Below, in pieces: positions 1 to 9,078 of a stretch of DNA of 64,000 nucleotides. Every line of letters begins with the position of its first letter. The stretch's first letter is position 1. This DNA is from Eurosta solidaginis. Lineage: Eukaryota > Arthropoda > Insecta > Diptera > Tephritidae. Location: contig NC_090319.1 in assembly GCF_040869045.1 (NCBI RefSeq), forward strand, positions 228,074,490-228,138,489, written 5' to 3'. A program made the position numbers and the translations under genes. The notes beneath the pieces were generated by a model, which was not told where the DNA came from, made no database searches, and saw only the letters and a list, made by a program, of their open reading frames with translations.

Positions 1-1
1 C

Positions 2-553
2 ACGCTAATGATTGAGCCGATACATTTTTCGCACATCGCGACAGCTACGACGGCCAAGGAAGCTTGGGATGCCTTAGTATCGGCGTATGAAGATTCCGGA
101 CTAACGCGTAAAGTTGAGTTGTTGAAACAACTCGTACAATGCAAGCTTTCAGACTTCTCCTCAATGCATGAGTACCTAAATACATTGGTCATGACGTCTA
201 TAAAAGTGAGAACCGGTGGTTGGAATATTGATGACGAAGTTACCGCATCATTGATATTGGCAGGTTTACCAGATGAATTTCGAGCTTTGGTCTTAGCAAT
301 CGAAAATTCAAAACAACAGCTTACGATCGATAATGTGAAAACACTATTATTGCAAGAGGCAAAATTTGATAAACCAAATGGTGATTGCGCTTTATATTCC
401 AAAAGTAAATATAAGCCTAAATTTGTCAAGTGCCACACTTGCAAAGAATTGGGACATTATGCTAAACAATGTCCAAATAAAAGAAAAAGGAACAACACTG
501 GCCCAAAGACTGAGAAAATACTCTTTGCTTTCACACGACAGCCGCACAGCTGA
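2..553 (+). pseudogene. gag: Copia gag, copy 1 (partial)
   Basis: This is the gag capsid frame entering from the left window edge; unit 2 shows that the reading frame starts about 190 bases further upstream. It encodes the UBN2/copia-type gag domain. It ends with a CCHC zinc knuckle, CHTCKELGHYAKQC (codons from 431), and a basic tail. The stop at 551-553 is reached because gag and protease lie in different frames here. In copia-family elements gag and pol are normally one frame, so a frameshift near 510-530 has separated them in every unit. Confidence 0.88.
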
Positions 554-1088
554 TTGGTACGTAGACTCTGGTGCAACAGCACATATGACGCAAAACAAAC
601 AATTGATTTCTAATGAAAAGCCGACAATTGGCAAAAATATTATTGTAGCGAATAATAAAATAATTCCAGTGGTATCAAGCGGTACAGCAAAATTGTGTTT
701 GTCCACAGGACATGATGCAGTGCTCAACGTCGATTACGTACCCGAATAGTGTGTAAATTTACTTTCCGTGCGTGAAATGACTAAAAACGGCAACAAAAAT
801 TTAAATAAAATCAAAAACACCTGTAGTGGTGTAGATTTCAACACTCCTAGTAAAGAGAAATGCATTGTGTGCATCAAGCGGAAACAAACCCGTGCTTCGT
901 TCAAAGAGAGTGGCACTCGAGCTGAAAATTTGCTTGACCTGGTGCACTCAGATGTGGCAGGACCTTTCCAAGTAAAGTCACATTCGGGCTGTAGATTTTT
1001 TGTGACTTATAGACGATTTCTCGAGAAAAATTACAGTCATACCAATCAAACACAAATCGGAAGTTTTCGAGGAATTTGTAAAATATAA
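519..1088 (+). pseudogene. pol: Copia protease and integrase N-terminal part, copy 1
   Basis: The aspartic protease active site DSGATAHM lies at 564-587. A TAG at 747-749 interrupts the frame just before the conserved stretch CVNLLSV. After it only a short linker and a CIVC motif remain, so the histidine half of the HHCC pre-integrase zinc finger is not visible and appears deleted. The first catalytic Asp of integrase is in LVHSDVAGPF (951-953). The frame is lost at about 1010, where the next domain continues one base out of phase. All of these lesions recur in the other units. Confidence 0.85.
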
Positions 1089-3439
1089 AAGCTTAGTGGA
1101 AAATCAATGTTCGCGCAAAATTAAAATACTACGTTCGGATAATGGCACTGAATACACGAATAACAAATTTAAAGAATTTCTTATGAAAAATGGTATTGTG
1201 CACCAAACGTCTGCCCCATATACACCTGAGAAAAATGGTGTGGCAGAACGTTTCAATAGAACAATAGTGGAGAGAGTGCGGTGTATGCTTGTTGACTCGG
1301 GTTTGAGTAAAAGTTTTTGGGCTGAGGCATCGGTAACTGCAGCTTACATTTTAAATCGAACTCCGTGCGGCAAAGAGTCGCGTTGTCCAGAAGAAATCTG
1401 GTCAAACAAAAAACAATCGCTTAAGCATATACGGGTTTTTGGCTGTAAAGCCATGGTGCACGTGCCCAAAGAAAAACGACAAAAACTGGATGTAAAATCC
1501 GCAGAATGTATAATGGTTGGTTACTGTAACGCTTCAAAAGCATATCGGTTATTTGAACCAAAATCACGCAAAATTATCGTAAGCCGTGACGTTGTTTTTA
1601 TTGAAAATCGAGAGTTAAAAGCACACGATACCCAACTTTTCTTTGACTTATCTGACTCCTGTGACGTTCTCAATTTAGGGGCAGAAAAGTGTGATGAATT
1701 TTCAAACTTTAAAGACGAACCAAACGTAAAAGTTGAAGATGGATTAAGTGAAGATGTACGTGCAGACTCACCAAGCTTCGAAAGTGCGGATTCTGAATTA
1801 GATACTGACGAAAACTTTTTGCGGCGTTCCGAAAGATTAGCAACCAAACAAGGTAAATGTAATTTTAATTTTGGTGCTATCGATAATGTTTCAAAAGATC
1901 CCGAAACGCTTAATGACACAATCTCTGGCGAAAACGCCGAAGACTGGATGCTCGCAGTAAATGAAGAAATGTCGTCGCACCGTTCAAACAACACTTTGGT
2001 TTTGACTGAGCTACCACCCGGCAAGAAAGTTATCAAATCAAAATGGGTGTTTAAGACAAAACGAGACGCTAGTGGTGAAGTAGTTCGACATAAAGCTAGA
2101 CTAGTCATTAAAGGTTTTAGCCAAGAGAAGGGCGTTAACTACGATGAGACATTTGCTCCGGTTGTCAGATACACATCAATTCGATTGCTGCTCGCCATTG
2201 CAGCTAAGCATAACTTGTTTATTCATCAAATGGGTGCCGTAACCGCTTTTTTGAACGCTGAATTAAAAGACGAGATCTATATGGCGCAGCCAGATGGCTT
2301 CGACGATAAATCTGGTCGCGTATGCAGGCTACAAAAATCACTTTATGGCCTTAAGCAATCGAGTAGGCTTTGGAATGAGAAGTTTAACGATGTTTTGTTG
2401 AGCCTTGGTTTGGCTCGTAGCGACATCGACCAATGTGTTTATTATCGAACAAATGATAACGAAAAATTGTTTGTTGCTGTATAGTCGATGATGTACTTCT
2501 CTTTTCCAACAATACTGAGGCGATATCAAAGCTTAAACGAGAGTTGTCATCGATCTTCAAGATGAAAGACATCGGTGAAGTCTCTTCAGTATTAGGCATG
2601 CGTGTTAGAAGGAACAATGATACAGGTACTATTAAAATAGATCAATCACAGTACGTAGCTGACTTATTGCAACGATTCGGAATGTCTGATTGCAACCCAG
2701 TATCCACGCCGATTGATTTAAATCAACGAATTAGTTCCAAGATGTGTCCGTCAACTGAAAGTGAAAAACAAGAAATGCGAGAGATTCCATACATGCAGGC
2801 AATCGGGTGCTTTTCGCATCACAAATAACACGCCCAGACATTTGCTTTGCTGTAAATTTATTGAGTAGGTTTTCTACAAACCCAGGAAAGGCACACTGGG
2901 TTGCAGCAAAGCGTATTATGAGATACCTTAAGGGTACCATTGGCAAAGGTTTAGTTTTCACTCAGGAAGTCAGTGATATTACAGGATTCTGCGACGCTGA
3001 CTGGGGTAGTGATCTTGATGATAGAAGATCGACCACGGGTTATGTGTTCAAATATCAAGGTTGCGCCATTTCCTGGTGTACGCGCAGACAACGCACTGTA
3101 GCGCTCTCGTCGACCGAAGCAGAATTCATGACAATCACTGCTGCCATTCAAGAAGCACTGTGGCTACAACGTTTTTTTAATGAATTGGAAACAGGGACAA
3201 TGAAATCACTTATTTTACATTGCGACAATAAAAGCGCCATTCAGATTGCAACAAACAATTCATATTCACCCCGAACCAAACACGTACATATCAAGCACCA
3301 GTTTATTCAACAAAATCTAAAAAGTTGTAAGATCTGTCTTAATTACATTTCTACGAATGACATGGCTGCTGATATTCTCACCAAAAGCGTATCTAAGGGC
3401 AAACATACTCATCTTTCTGAAGCTCTTGGACTTGCTTAA
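1012..3439 (+). pseudogene. pol: Copia integrase core, RT and RNase H, copy 1 (frameshifted)
   Basis: The frame from 1012 carries the integrase second Asp (SDNGTEY) and Glu (NGVAERFNRT) with the 35-residue spacing of the DDE core, then the copia RT. A one-base deletion at about 2484 breaks the frame inside YVDD, and a four-base deletion at about 2815 breaks it again. RNase H continues to 3439 with DADWGSD and SSTEAEF. Unit 3 shows the same region unbroken, so these two breaks are private and recent. Confidence 0.9.
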
Positions 3440-3543
3440 GTTAATACTTAATATATTTATTCATTTCTATAAACATTTCATCAAAACATGTACATAATTT
3501 TTATTCGTATACATATTTAAAAAGAATTGTCATTCAGGAAAGG
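3440..3543 (+). other. Copia 3' untranslated region and polypurine tract, copy 1
   Basis: An AT-rich stretch follows the RNase H stop. It ends in AGGAAAGG directly against the 3' LTR, the expected position and composition of the polypurine tract that primes plus-strand DNA synthesis. The same tract lies at 11531-11538 and 19531-19538 in units 2 and 3. Confidence 0.7.
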
Positions 3544-3712
3544 TGTTGTGAATTAGCTTAGTGAATGACCCTTCATATATTTAATGCAACCCTGAATATA
3601 TCATTAAATGTGAAATAAAGAACATGTCCTCACTTCCGTTTGAATAACAATTGTGCTTACATGCCTTTAATTTATCCATTGTGCAAATCGGTTTGTATCT
3701 TTAAAATCAACA
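3544..3712 (+). repeat. Copia 3' LTR, copy 1
   Basis: The LTR is 169 bp, begins TGTTGTGAATTAGC and ends AAATCAACA, so it has the 5-bp terminal inverted repeat TGTTG/CAACA. It contains an AATAAAG-type polyadenylation signal near 3615. It is followed by CTAAG, which matches the ATAAG before the 5' LTRs except at one base, consistent with a 4-5 bp target duplication. It carries the 3'-type variants (CCCTTCATATATT, GTGAAAT) found in every 3' LTR of the array. Confidence 0.9.
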
Positions 3713-4139
3713 CTAAGCTAGTCTGATGTTCTGTTGTTTAATTACGTCTTGTGTTAAGTTTTATGTTAGCCTGGGAATGTGAGTGACACTGTGATATGGT
3801 TTTGTTTCATTGTTTGTTGTTGTTCTTAGTGATTGGTTTTGTTGAATTTGATTAAATTTTTTGTATGTATTATTATTATGTTTCATTTCCTTAATTTAAT
3901 GCCTTAATTTAAATGTAAGTGGAATTTAAAAATTTATAAATCAATGTTAAATGTGAATATGTGTATTTGTGATAATTTCAAATAAATGTTATTGTTGTTT
4001 TTGTGTTTTTATTGTTCATAAATACAGAACCGCTCCAGAAGAAGTCAAAGAAATTTGGCGAAACGTCGAGCTGTAAGGTGGAATAAATTGTTTTATTTGC
4101 ATTACTCCAGAATAGATCGGAAAAGCTTACCAAAAAAAT
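3713..4139. repeat. Penelope remnant followed by an inverted Penelope arm
   Basis: Positions 3713 to about 3862 match 5065-5215 of the Penelope-like element in the same (minus-gene) orientation and are the continuation of the copy that copia interrupted. From about 3869 the sequence flips: 3871-4080 is the reverse complement of 4386-4590, including the shared GAACCGCTCCAGAAGAAG block. It continues to 4139 as the start of an oppositely oriented Penelope copy. Repeated at 11708-12134 and 19708-20134. Confidence 0.82.
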
Positions 4140-4385
4140 ATATGCATAAAATATTTTTATTTTTTTTTAATATTTTTTTTTTGTTATTTTCAGTTTTAAA
4201 ATATTAATAATCAAAAATTCTCATTTTTAAGTCATTCAAAAATTTTCATGTAAAAATAAAACTCAATTCAAAAATTATTTAAAAATTAAAGTATAAAGTA
4301 CAAAGTATAATATTTTGTTATAATAGTTAACACTATTTACTCCCCTTCCAAGAAAATTTAAAACAAATAAATAATTAATTAATTA
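4140..4385. repeat. 245-bp AT-rich fragment between inverted Penelope arms
   Basis: This fragment lies at the centre of the Penelope inverted repeat. It recurs at 12135-12380 and 20135-20380, and again at 24812-25056, where it runs directly into the 3' end of the CsRn1-like element. On the minus strand it holds a purine tract, GGAAGGGGAG, followed by a possible LTR start at TGTTAACTATTATAAC. I infer it is the terminal part of that Ty3/gypsy element. No coding potential is seen. Confidence 0.65.
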
Positions 4386-6840
4386 CAGCTCGACGTTTCG
4401 TTTCCTTGGCTTCTTCTGGAGCGGTTCTGTATTTATTAACAATAAAAACACAAAAACAACAATAACATTAATTTGAAATTATCACAAATACACATATTCA
4501 CATTTAACATTGATTTATAAATTTTTAAATTTCACTTACATTTAAATTACGGCATTAAATTAAGGGAATGAAACATAATAACAGAAGTAAAAAATAAAAA
4601 TACAAAAAATAAAAATACAAGAAATAAAACGATACCATCTACTGTGATACACTTGTCATACTAAAAGTAAAATCTTATAAGCATAGTATGTTAGTGGCAG
4701 CGATACCATCTGTGTCCTCTTTCTTATTCATAGTTTTTTCCCTATTTTGCAAAATTCTTACGCTTTCTAATGTATATCGTGTTTTCTCTCTAGCTTCTTT
4801 GTCTATTATTTTTGTGTTTGCGAAGTCAGCGATGTGTGTCATTGCGTGTTGTGATAGAGCTGTATTTTGTTTTTGTTTCCTGATATCAGCTTCATGTTCG
4901 GCTAGTCGTGTACCCAAAGCGCGCTTAGTTGTTCCTATATAGACTTTGTTGCATTTTTTCTTGTTATTTCCTTTGCATTATATTTTGTAAACCACATTGC
5001 TTTGTTGTTCTCTGTTTATAGGGGTTTTTTTTTGTAAAGCATCTTGATAATGTGTGATTTGATTTGTAAGCTAGTCTGATGTTCTCTTGTTGAATTACGT
5101 CTTGTGTTAAGTTTTCTGTCAGCCTGGGAATGTGAGTGACACTGTGATATTGTTTTGTTTCATTGTTTGTTGTTGTTGCTAGTGATTGGTTTTGTTGAAT
5201 TTGATTTAATTTTTGTTCCATGAGGTCAGATATAAGGTAGTCAGGGTAATTATTTCTTTTTAGCGTCATTTGTATTTTCTTTATGTTGCCGTCATGAAAT
5301 TGCTGATGGCTGATAGTCAAGATTTTGTGTATAAGGTTTTTGGCGGTGTTAATTTTATACTTTCTTGGTTGTATTGAAAAAAAGTTTATTAGGCGCCCAG
5401 ACGCTGTTGGCTTAGAGTACCAGTCTAATATTAAGTTATTTTTTGTTTTATGTATACGGGCATATAGAAAACGTATACTATTGTTTTTTTCCATTTTCAT
5501 AGTGAATTGTAATCTGCTATGGTATTGGTTCAGTGTTTTAAGTATGATATTTGCATCATCTCTTTGGACAATGGCAAATATGTCGTCCACATACTTTACA
5601 AGAAACTTAATGCCTTTTTGCTGCCTTTTGAGCTCCGAGTATGTGCTATTTAAAAGATCATCCATTATTATATCCGCGATCGTGGGGGAAAGGGGGTTAC
5701 CCATCGGCATTCCAAAAGACTGACTGTATATATTATTGTTACATATGAAATAGTTGTTCTCCTTTAATCATAACTCTAAAATACTTTGAAATTTATTCCT
5801 CGGTATGTTAGTATTGTTTTGAATCTTGTCCCATTTTTTTCATAATTATCTTTATAGCTAGGTTCGTCGGTATGTTGGTAAAGATGGAGAGAATATCAAA
5901 GGATACCAAAACATCTTCATGACTTATGATCATATCTTTCAATCTCTCTTTTAATTCAAATGCATTTTTTATGTTGTACTCCTCCGAAATTAAATTTTTT
6001 AAGATTTTTCCTACGTGTTTGGATAAATTGTAGCATGGGAAGTTAATAGAGGACGCTATAGGACGCAAGGGAAAATCGGGTTCATGTATTTTCGGTAGCC
6101 CGTACAGTCTTGGAGCGGTTGCCGCTGAGCTGGATAATTATTGTTTCTCTCTTAGTGTTATATATTTTCCCTTATAAAGCTCATCAACAATGTTGTTTTT
6201 CCTTTGTAATGTATTTGTTGGATCGACTCGAATAACTTTGCATGTGTTCTTGTCCCCTAGTACTTCGTCAATCTTTTGAGTGTAATCTGTCTTATATAAA
6301 ACGACTGTTTTGTTTATTTTGTCCGCATCAGTTACAATTATATCCTCTTCGTGTGACTTTAAAAAGGATTTAGTTTTGTTGTAGGCTTCTATAATAAATT
6401 TTTCGGCCGAATTGTGTTTTATGTGCCTCTTAAATTGTTGAATTTTGAAGCTTACTTTGTTTCTGGCTACTTCTTTGTCATTTTCGTTCTCAAGTCCTTG
6501 AATTATTTGTTCAACCTCTGCTATCAAATGTATTGGTGAAAAGTTCTTTCGCGTTGTTGGTAGTGTAATTTTTAATTTGAGCTTTGAAAGTTTGTATTCA
6601 TGTGGTTGTAATAGTTCCTCATTTTGTTGGGTGTTGTTGTTTTTGTAGTTGATGTGACGTTTATAGATCTTTCTTTAGTATAAGGGTATATGCATATGTG
6701 TTTATTGTTGAATTTTTCGGGCAGGCTTTCCGGCAATTATAATTTTAAAATTGTTTCCGATCGGTTTGATTGTTATGAATATATTTTTTTGGTAAGCTTT
6801 TCCGATCAATTCTGGAGTAGTGCAAAAAAAACAATTTATT
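4386..6840 (-). mobile_element. Penelope-like element, unit 1
   Basis: A minus-strand element with a reverse transcriptase of the Penelope type and a C-terminal GIY-YIG endonuclease, the hallmark of endonuclease-positive Penelope-like retroelements. Downstream on the plus axis (6841-7518) a partial copy in the same orientation repeats its 3' portion, the partial tandem or 'pseudo-LTR' layout known for this class. Equivalent copies lie at 12381-14839 and 20381-22838. Confidence 0.88.
4675..6674 (-). pseudogene. Penelope-like RT + GIY-YIG polyprotein, unit 1 (broken)
   Basis: Read 6674 to 4675. The N-terminal extension is followed by RT motifs: LYGLPKIHEPDFPLRPIAS, then VSFDILSIFTNIP (catalytic Asp), GMPMGNPLSP and the active site YVDDI near 5590. 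The C-terminal part carries VYIGTTKRALGTRLAEHEAD (GIY-YIG). Breaks seen: TAA at 6138-6140 (CAA in unit 3), an extra T near 5830 causing a frameshift, a TGA at 5768-5770 shared by all units, and a frameshift near 4940-4980 between RT and endonuclease. The start codon is uncertain; the frame is open from 6674. Confidence 0.87.
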
Positions 6841-7518
6841 CAACCTTACAGTTCTGTATTTATCAACAATAAAAACACAAAAACAACAATAACATTAATT
6901 TGAAACTATCACAAATACACATATTTACATTTAACATTGATTCATACATTTTTAAATTTCACTTACATTTAAATTACGGCATTAAATTAAGGAAATGAAA
7001 CATAATTTACAGAAGTAAAAAATAAAAATGCAAAAAATAAAAATATAAGAAATAAAACGATACCATCAACTGTGGTACACTTGTCATACTAAAAGTAAAA
7101 TCTTATAAACATAGTATGTTAGTGGCAGCGATACCATCTGTGTCCTCTTTCTTATTTATAGTTTTTTCCCTATTTTGCAAAATTCTTAGGCTTTCTAATG
7201 TATATCGTGTTTTCTCTCTAGCTTCTTTGTCTATTATTTTTGTGTTTGCGAAGTCAGCGATGTGTGTTATTGCGTATTGTGAGAGAGCTGTTGTTGTACA
7301 GAGAGATGTATTTTGGTTTTGTTTCCAGATATCAGCTTCATTTTCGGCTAATCGTGTACCCAAAGAGCGCTTAGTTGTTCCTATATAGACTTTGTTGCAT
7401 TTTTCCTTGTTATTTCCTTTGCATTCTATTTGGCAAACCATATTGCTTTGTTGTTCTCTGTTTATAGGGGTTTTTGTTCTTGTAAAGCATCTTGATAATG
7501 TGTGGTTTGATTTATAAG
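6841..7518 (-). mobile_element. Partial Penelope copy (pseudo-LTR) interrupted by copia
   Basis: Direct repeat of the region from about 4425 to 5065 of the neighbouring Penelope element, in the same orientation. It stops where the copia 5' LTR begins at 7519 and resumes after the copia 3' LTR at 11708, so it is the target of the copia insertion. It carries an intact GIY-YIG frame. Confidence 0.85.
7103..7516 (-). CDS. GIY-YIG endonuclease domain of Penelope, unit 1 partial copy
   Basis: An open frame from 7516 down to 7103, without an own start because copia cuts it off. It begins with a Cys/His-containing linker and continues with NKVYIGTTKRSLGTRLAENE, the YIG strand plus the helix that carries the conserved Arg; the usual His is Asn here (AENE versus AEHE in the longer copy). 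It retains a 7-residue insertion (around TSLCTTT) missing in the neighbouring copy, so it belongs to a slightly different Penelope lineage. The frame is complete to its natural stop. Confidence 0.8.
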   Translation of the reverse strand, partial: YKSNHTLSRCFTRTKTPINREQQSNMVCQIECKGNNKEKCNKVYIGTTKRSLGTRLAENEADIWKQNQNTSLCTTTALSQYAITHIADFANTKIIDKEAREKTRYTLESLRILQNREKTINKKEDTDGIAATNILCL

Positions 7519-7689
7519 TGTTGTGAATTAGCTTAGTGAATGACCCTTCTTCACATATTTAATGCAACCCTGAATATATCATTAAATGTCAAATAAAGAA
7601 CATGTCCTCACTTCCGTTTGAATTACAATTGTGTTACACGCCTTTAATTTATCCATTGTGCAAATCGGTTTGTATCTTTAAAATCAACA
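7519..7689 (+). repeat. Copia 5' LTR, copy 2
   Basis: 171 bp, TGTTG...CAACA. It carries the 5'-type variants CCCTTCTTCACATATTT and GTCAAAT, against CCCTTCATATATT and GTGAAAT in the 3' LTRs, so the two LTRs of one element differ at several sites. The same 5'-type variants occur in units 3 and 4. Confidence 0.92.
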
Positions 7690-7706
7690 GGTTATGGACC
7701 TATATG
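7690..7706 (+). other. Copia primer-binding site, copy 2
   Basis: GGTTATGGACC follows the 5' LTR directly; units 3 and 4 read GGTTATGGGCC. Drosophila copia is known to prime from a cleaved half of initiator tRNA-Met through a site of this type (GGTTATGGGCC), and the resemblance supports the same mechanism here. The G-to-A change in unit 2 would weaken priming. Confidence 0.75.
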
Positions 7707-7805
7707 ATAACGCGCATAAATTATAAATTATGTAATTCTCGAAGTCTAGCAAAATCTTAGCGATCGGTCGCATAAAGTATTATTCCATAAATTTTTCACA
7801 TCATA

Positions 7806-8543
7806 ATGGCGGCAAACCACAATAATTTATCGTTTGATAAGCTAAAAGGCCGTGAAAATTTTGATGTGTGGAAGCTCCATGCAAAATCATATCTGGTTAT
7901 AAAAGGGTGCTGGGAAGTAGTAAAAACAGGACTACAAGCAAATCCTCCAGAAAAAGATAAGCAGGCAGATCAGCGGGCACTTGCAGAAATCACGCTAATG
8001 ATTGAGCCGATAAATTTTTCGCACATCGCGACAGCTACGACGGCCAAGGAAGCTTGGGATGCCTTAGTATCGGCGTATGAAGATTCCGGACTAACGCGTA
8101 AAGTTGAGTTGTTGAAACAACTCGTACAATGCAAGCTTTCAGACTTCTCCTCAATGCAGGAGTACCTAAATACATTGGTCATGACGTCTATAAAAGTAAG
8201 AACCGGTGGTTTGAATATTGATGACGAAGTTACCGCATCATTGATATTGGCAGGTTTACCAGATGAATTTCGAGCTTTGGTCTTAGCCATCGAAAATTCA
8301 AAACAACAGCTTACGATCGATAATGTGAAAACACTATTATTGCAAGAGGCAAAATTTGATAAACCAAATGGTGATTGCGCTTTATATTCCAAAAGTAAAT
8401 ATAAGCCTAAATTTGTCAAGTGCCACACTTGCAAAGAATTGGGACATTATGCTAAACAATGTCCAAATAAAAGAAAAAGGAACAACACTGGCCCAAAGAC
8501 TGAGAAAATACTCTTTGCTTTCACACGACAGCCGCACAGCTGA
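7806..8543 (+). CDS. gag: Copia gag, copy 2 (intact)
   Basis: 245 codons from ATG 7806. Residues 5-50 contain LKGRENFDVWKLHAKSYL, the copia-type gag N-terminus; residues 75-185 are the UBN2-like capsid region; residues 206-219 are the zinc knuckle CHTCKELGHYAKQC, followed by a basic KRKR tail. The protein would form virus-like particles and package element RNA. It is the only copy in the window with an uninterrupted gag, since units 3 and 4 have a TAG at codon 9. The protease frame overlaps its end out of phase, so a Gag-Pol fusion would need a frameshift or is simply lost. Confidence 0.9.
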   Translation: MAANHNNLSFDKLKGRENFDVWKLHAKSYLVIKGCWEVVKTGLQANPPEKDKQADQRALAEITLMIEPINFSHIATATTAKEAWDALVSAYEDSGLTRKVELLKQLVQCKLSDFSSMQEYLNTLVMTSIKVRTGGLNIDDEVTASLILAGLPDEFRALVLAIENSKQQLTIDNVKTLLLQEAKFDKPNGDCALYSKSKYKPKFVKCHTCKELGHYAKQCPNKRKRNNTGPKTEKILFAFTRQPHS

Positions 8544-9078
8544 TTGGTACGTAGACTCTGGTGCAACAGCACATATGACGCAAAACAAACAATTGATTTC
8601 TAATGAAAAGCCGACAATTGGCAAAAATATTATTGTAGCGAATAATAAAACAATTCCAGTGGTATCAAGCGGTACAGCAAAATTGTGTTTGTCCACAGGA
8701 CATGATGCAGTGCTCAACGTCGATTACGTACCCGAATAGTGTGTAAATTTACTTTCCGTGCGTGAAATGACTAAAAACGGCAACAAAAATTTAAATAAAA
8801 TCAAAAACACCTGTAGTGGTGTAGATTTCAACACTCCTAGTAAAGAGAAATGCATTGTGTGCATCAAGCGGAAACAAACCCGTGCTTCGTTCAAAGAGAG
8901 CGGCACTCGAGCTGAAAATTTGCTTGACCTGGTGCACTCAGTTGTGGCAGGACCTTTCCAAGTAAAGTCACATTCGGGCTGTAGATTTTTTGTGACTTAT
9001 AGACGATTTCTCGAGAAAAATTACAGTCATACCAATCAAACACAAATCGGAAGTTTTCGAGGAATTTGTAAAATATAA
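8509..9078 (+). pseudogene. pol: Copia protease and integrase N-terminal part, copy 2
   Basis: Same layout and lesions as unit 1: DSGATAHM protease site, TAG at 8737-8739, missing pre-integrase histidines, frameshift near 9000. In addition the first catalytic Asp of integrase is replaced by Val (codon GTT at 8941-8943, where units 1 and 3 have GAT), so this copy would be integrase-dead even if its frame were whole. Confidence 0.85.

Larger units (their letters stand above)
1..3712 (+). mobile_element. Copia-like retrotransposon, copy 1 (unit 1), 5' end outside window
   Basis: The order gag zinc knuckle, protease (DSGATAHM), integrase, RT, RNase H is diagnostic of Ty1/copia, where integrase precedes RT. 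The 5' LTR and first ~65 gag codons lie left of the window. The 3' LTR is 3544-3712. Besides the lesions shared by all copies, this copy has two private deletions in pol: one base at about 2484, exactly in the codons for the YVDD motif, and four bases at about 2815. It is not autonomous. Confidence 0.93.

Noticed and set aside
392..727. Minus-strand open frames facing copia gag and pol (also at 1521-2108, 9511-10098, 17511-18098 and repeats)
   Set aside because: They lie exactly opposite well-recognised gag/pol coding sequence and repeat with it; they have no family resemblance of their own.
5325..5723. Plus-strand open frames opposite the Penelope RT and endonuclease (with repeats at 13320, 21320, 4688, 12683, 20683)
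   Set aside because: Shadows of the minus-strand Penelope gene, hydrophobic by codon mirror effect only.
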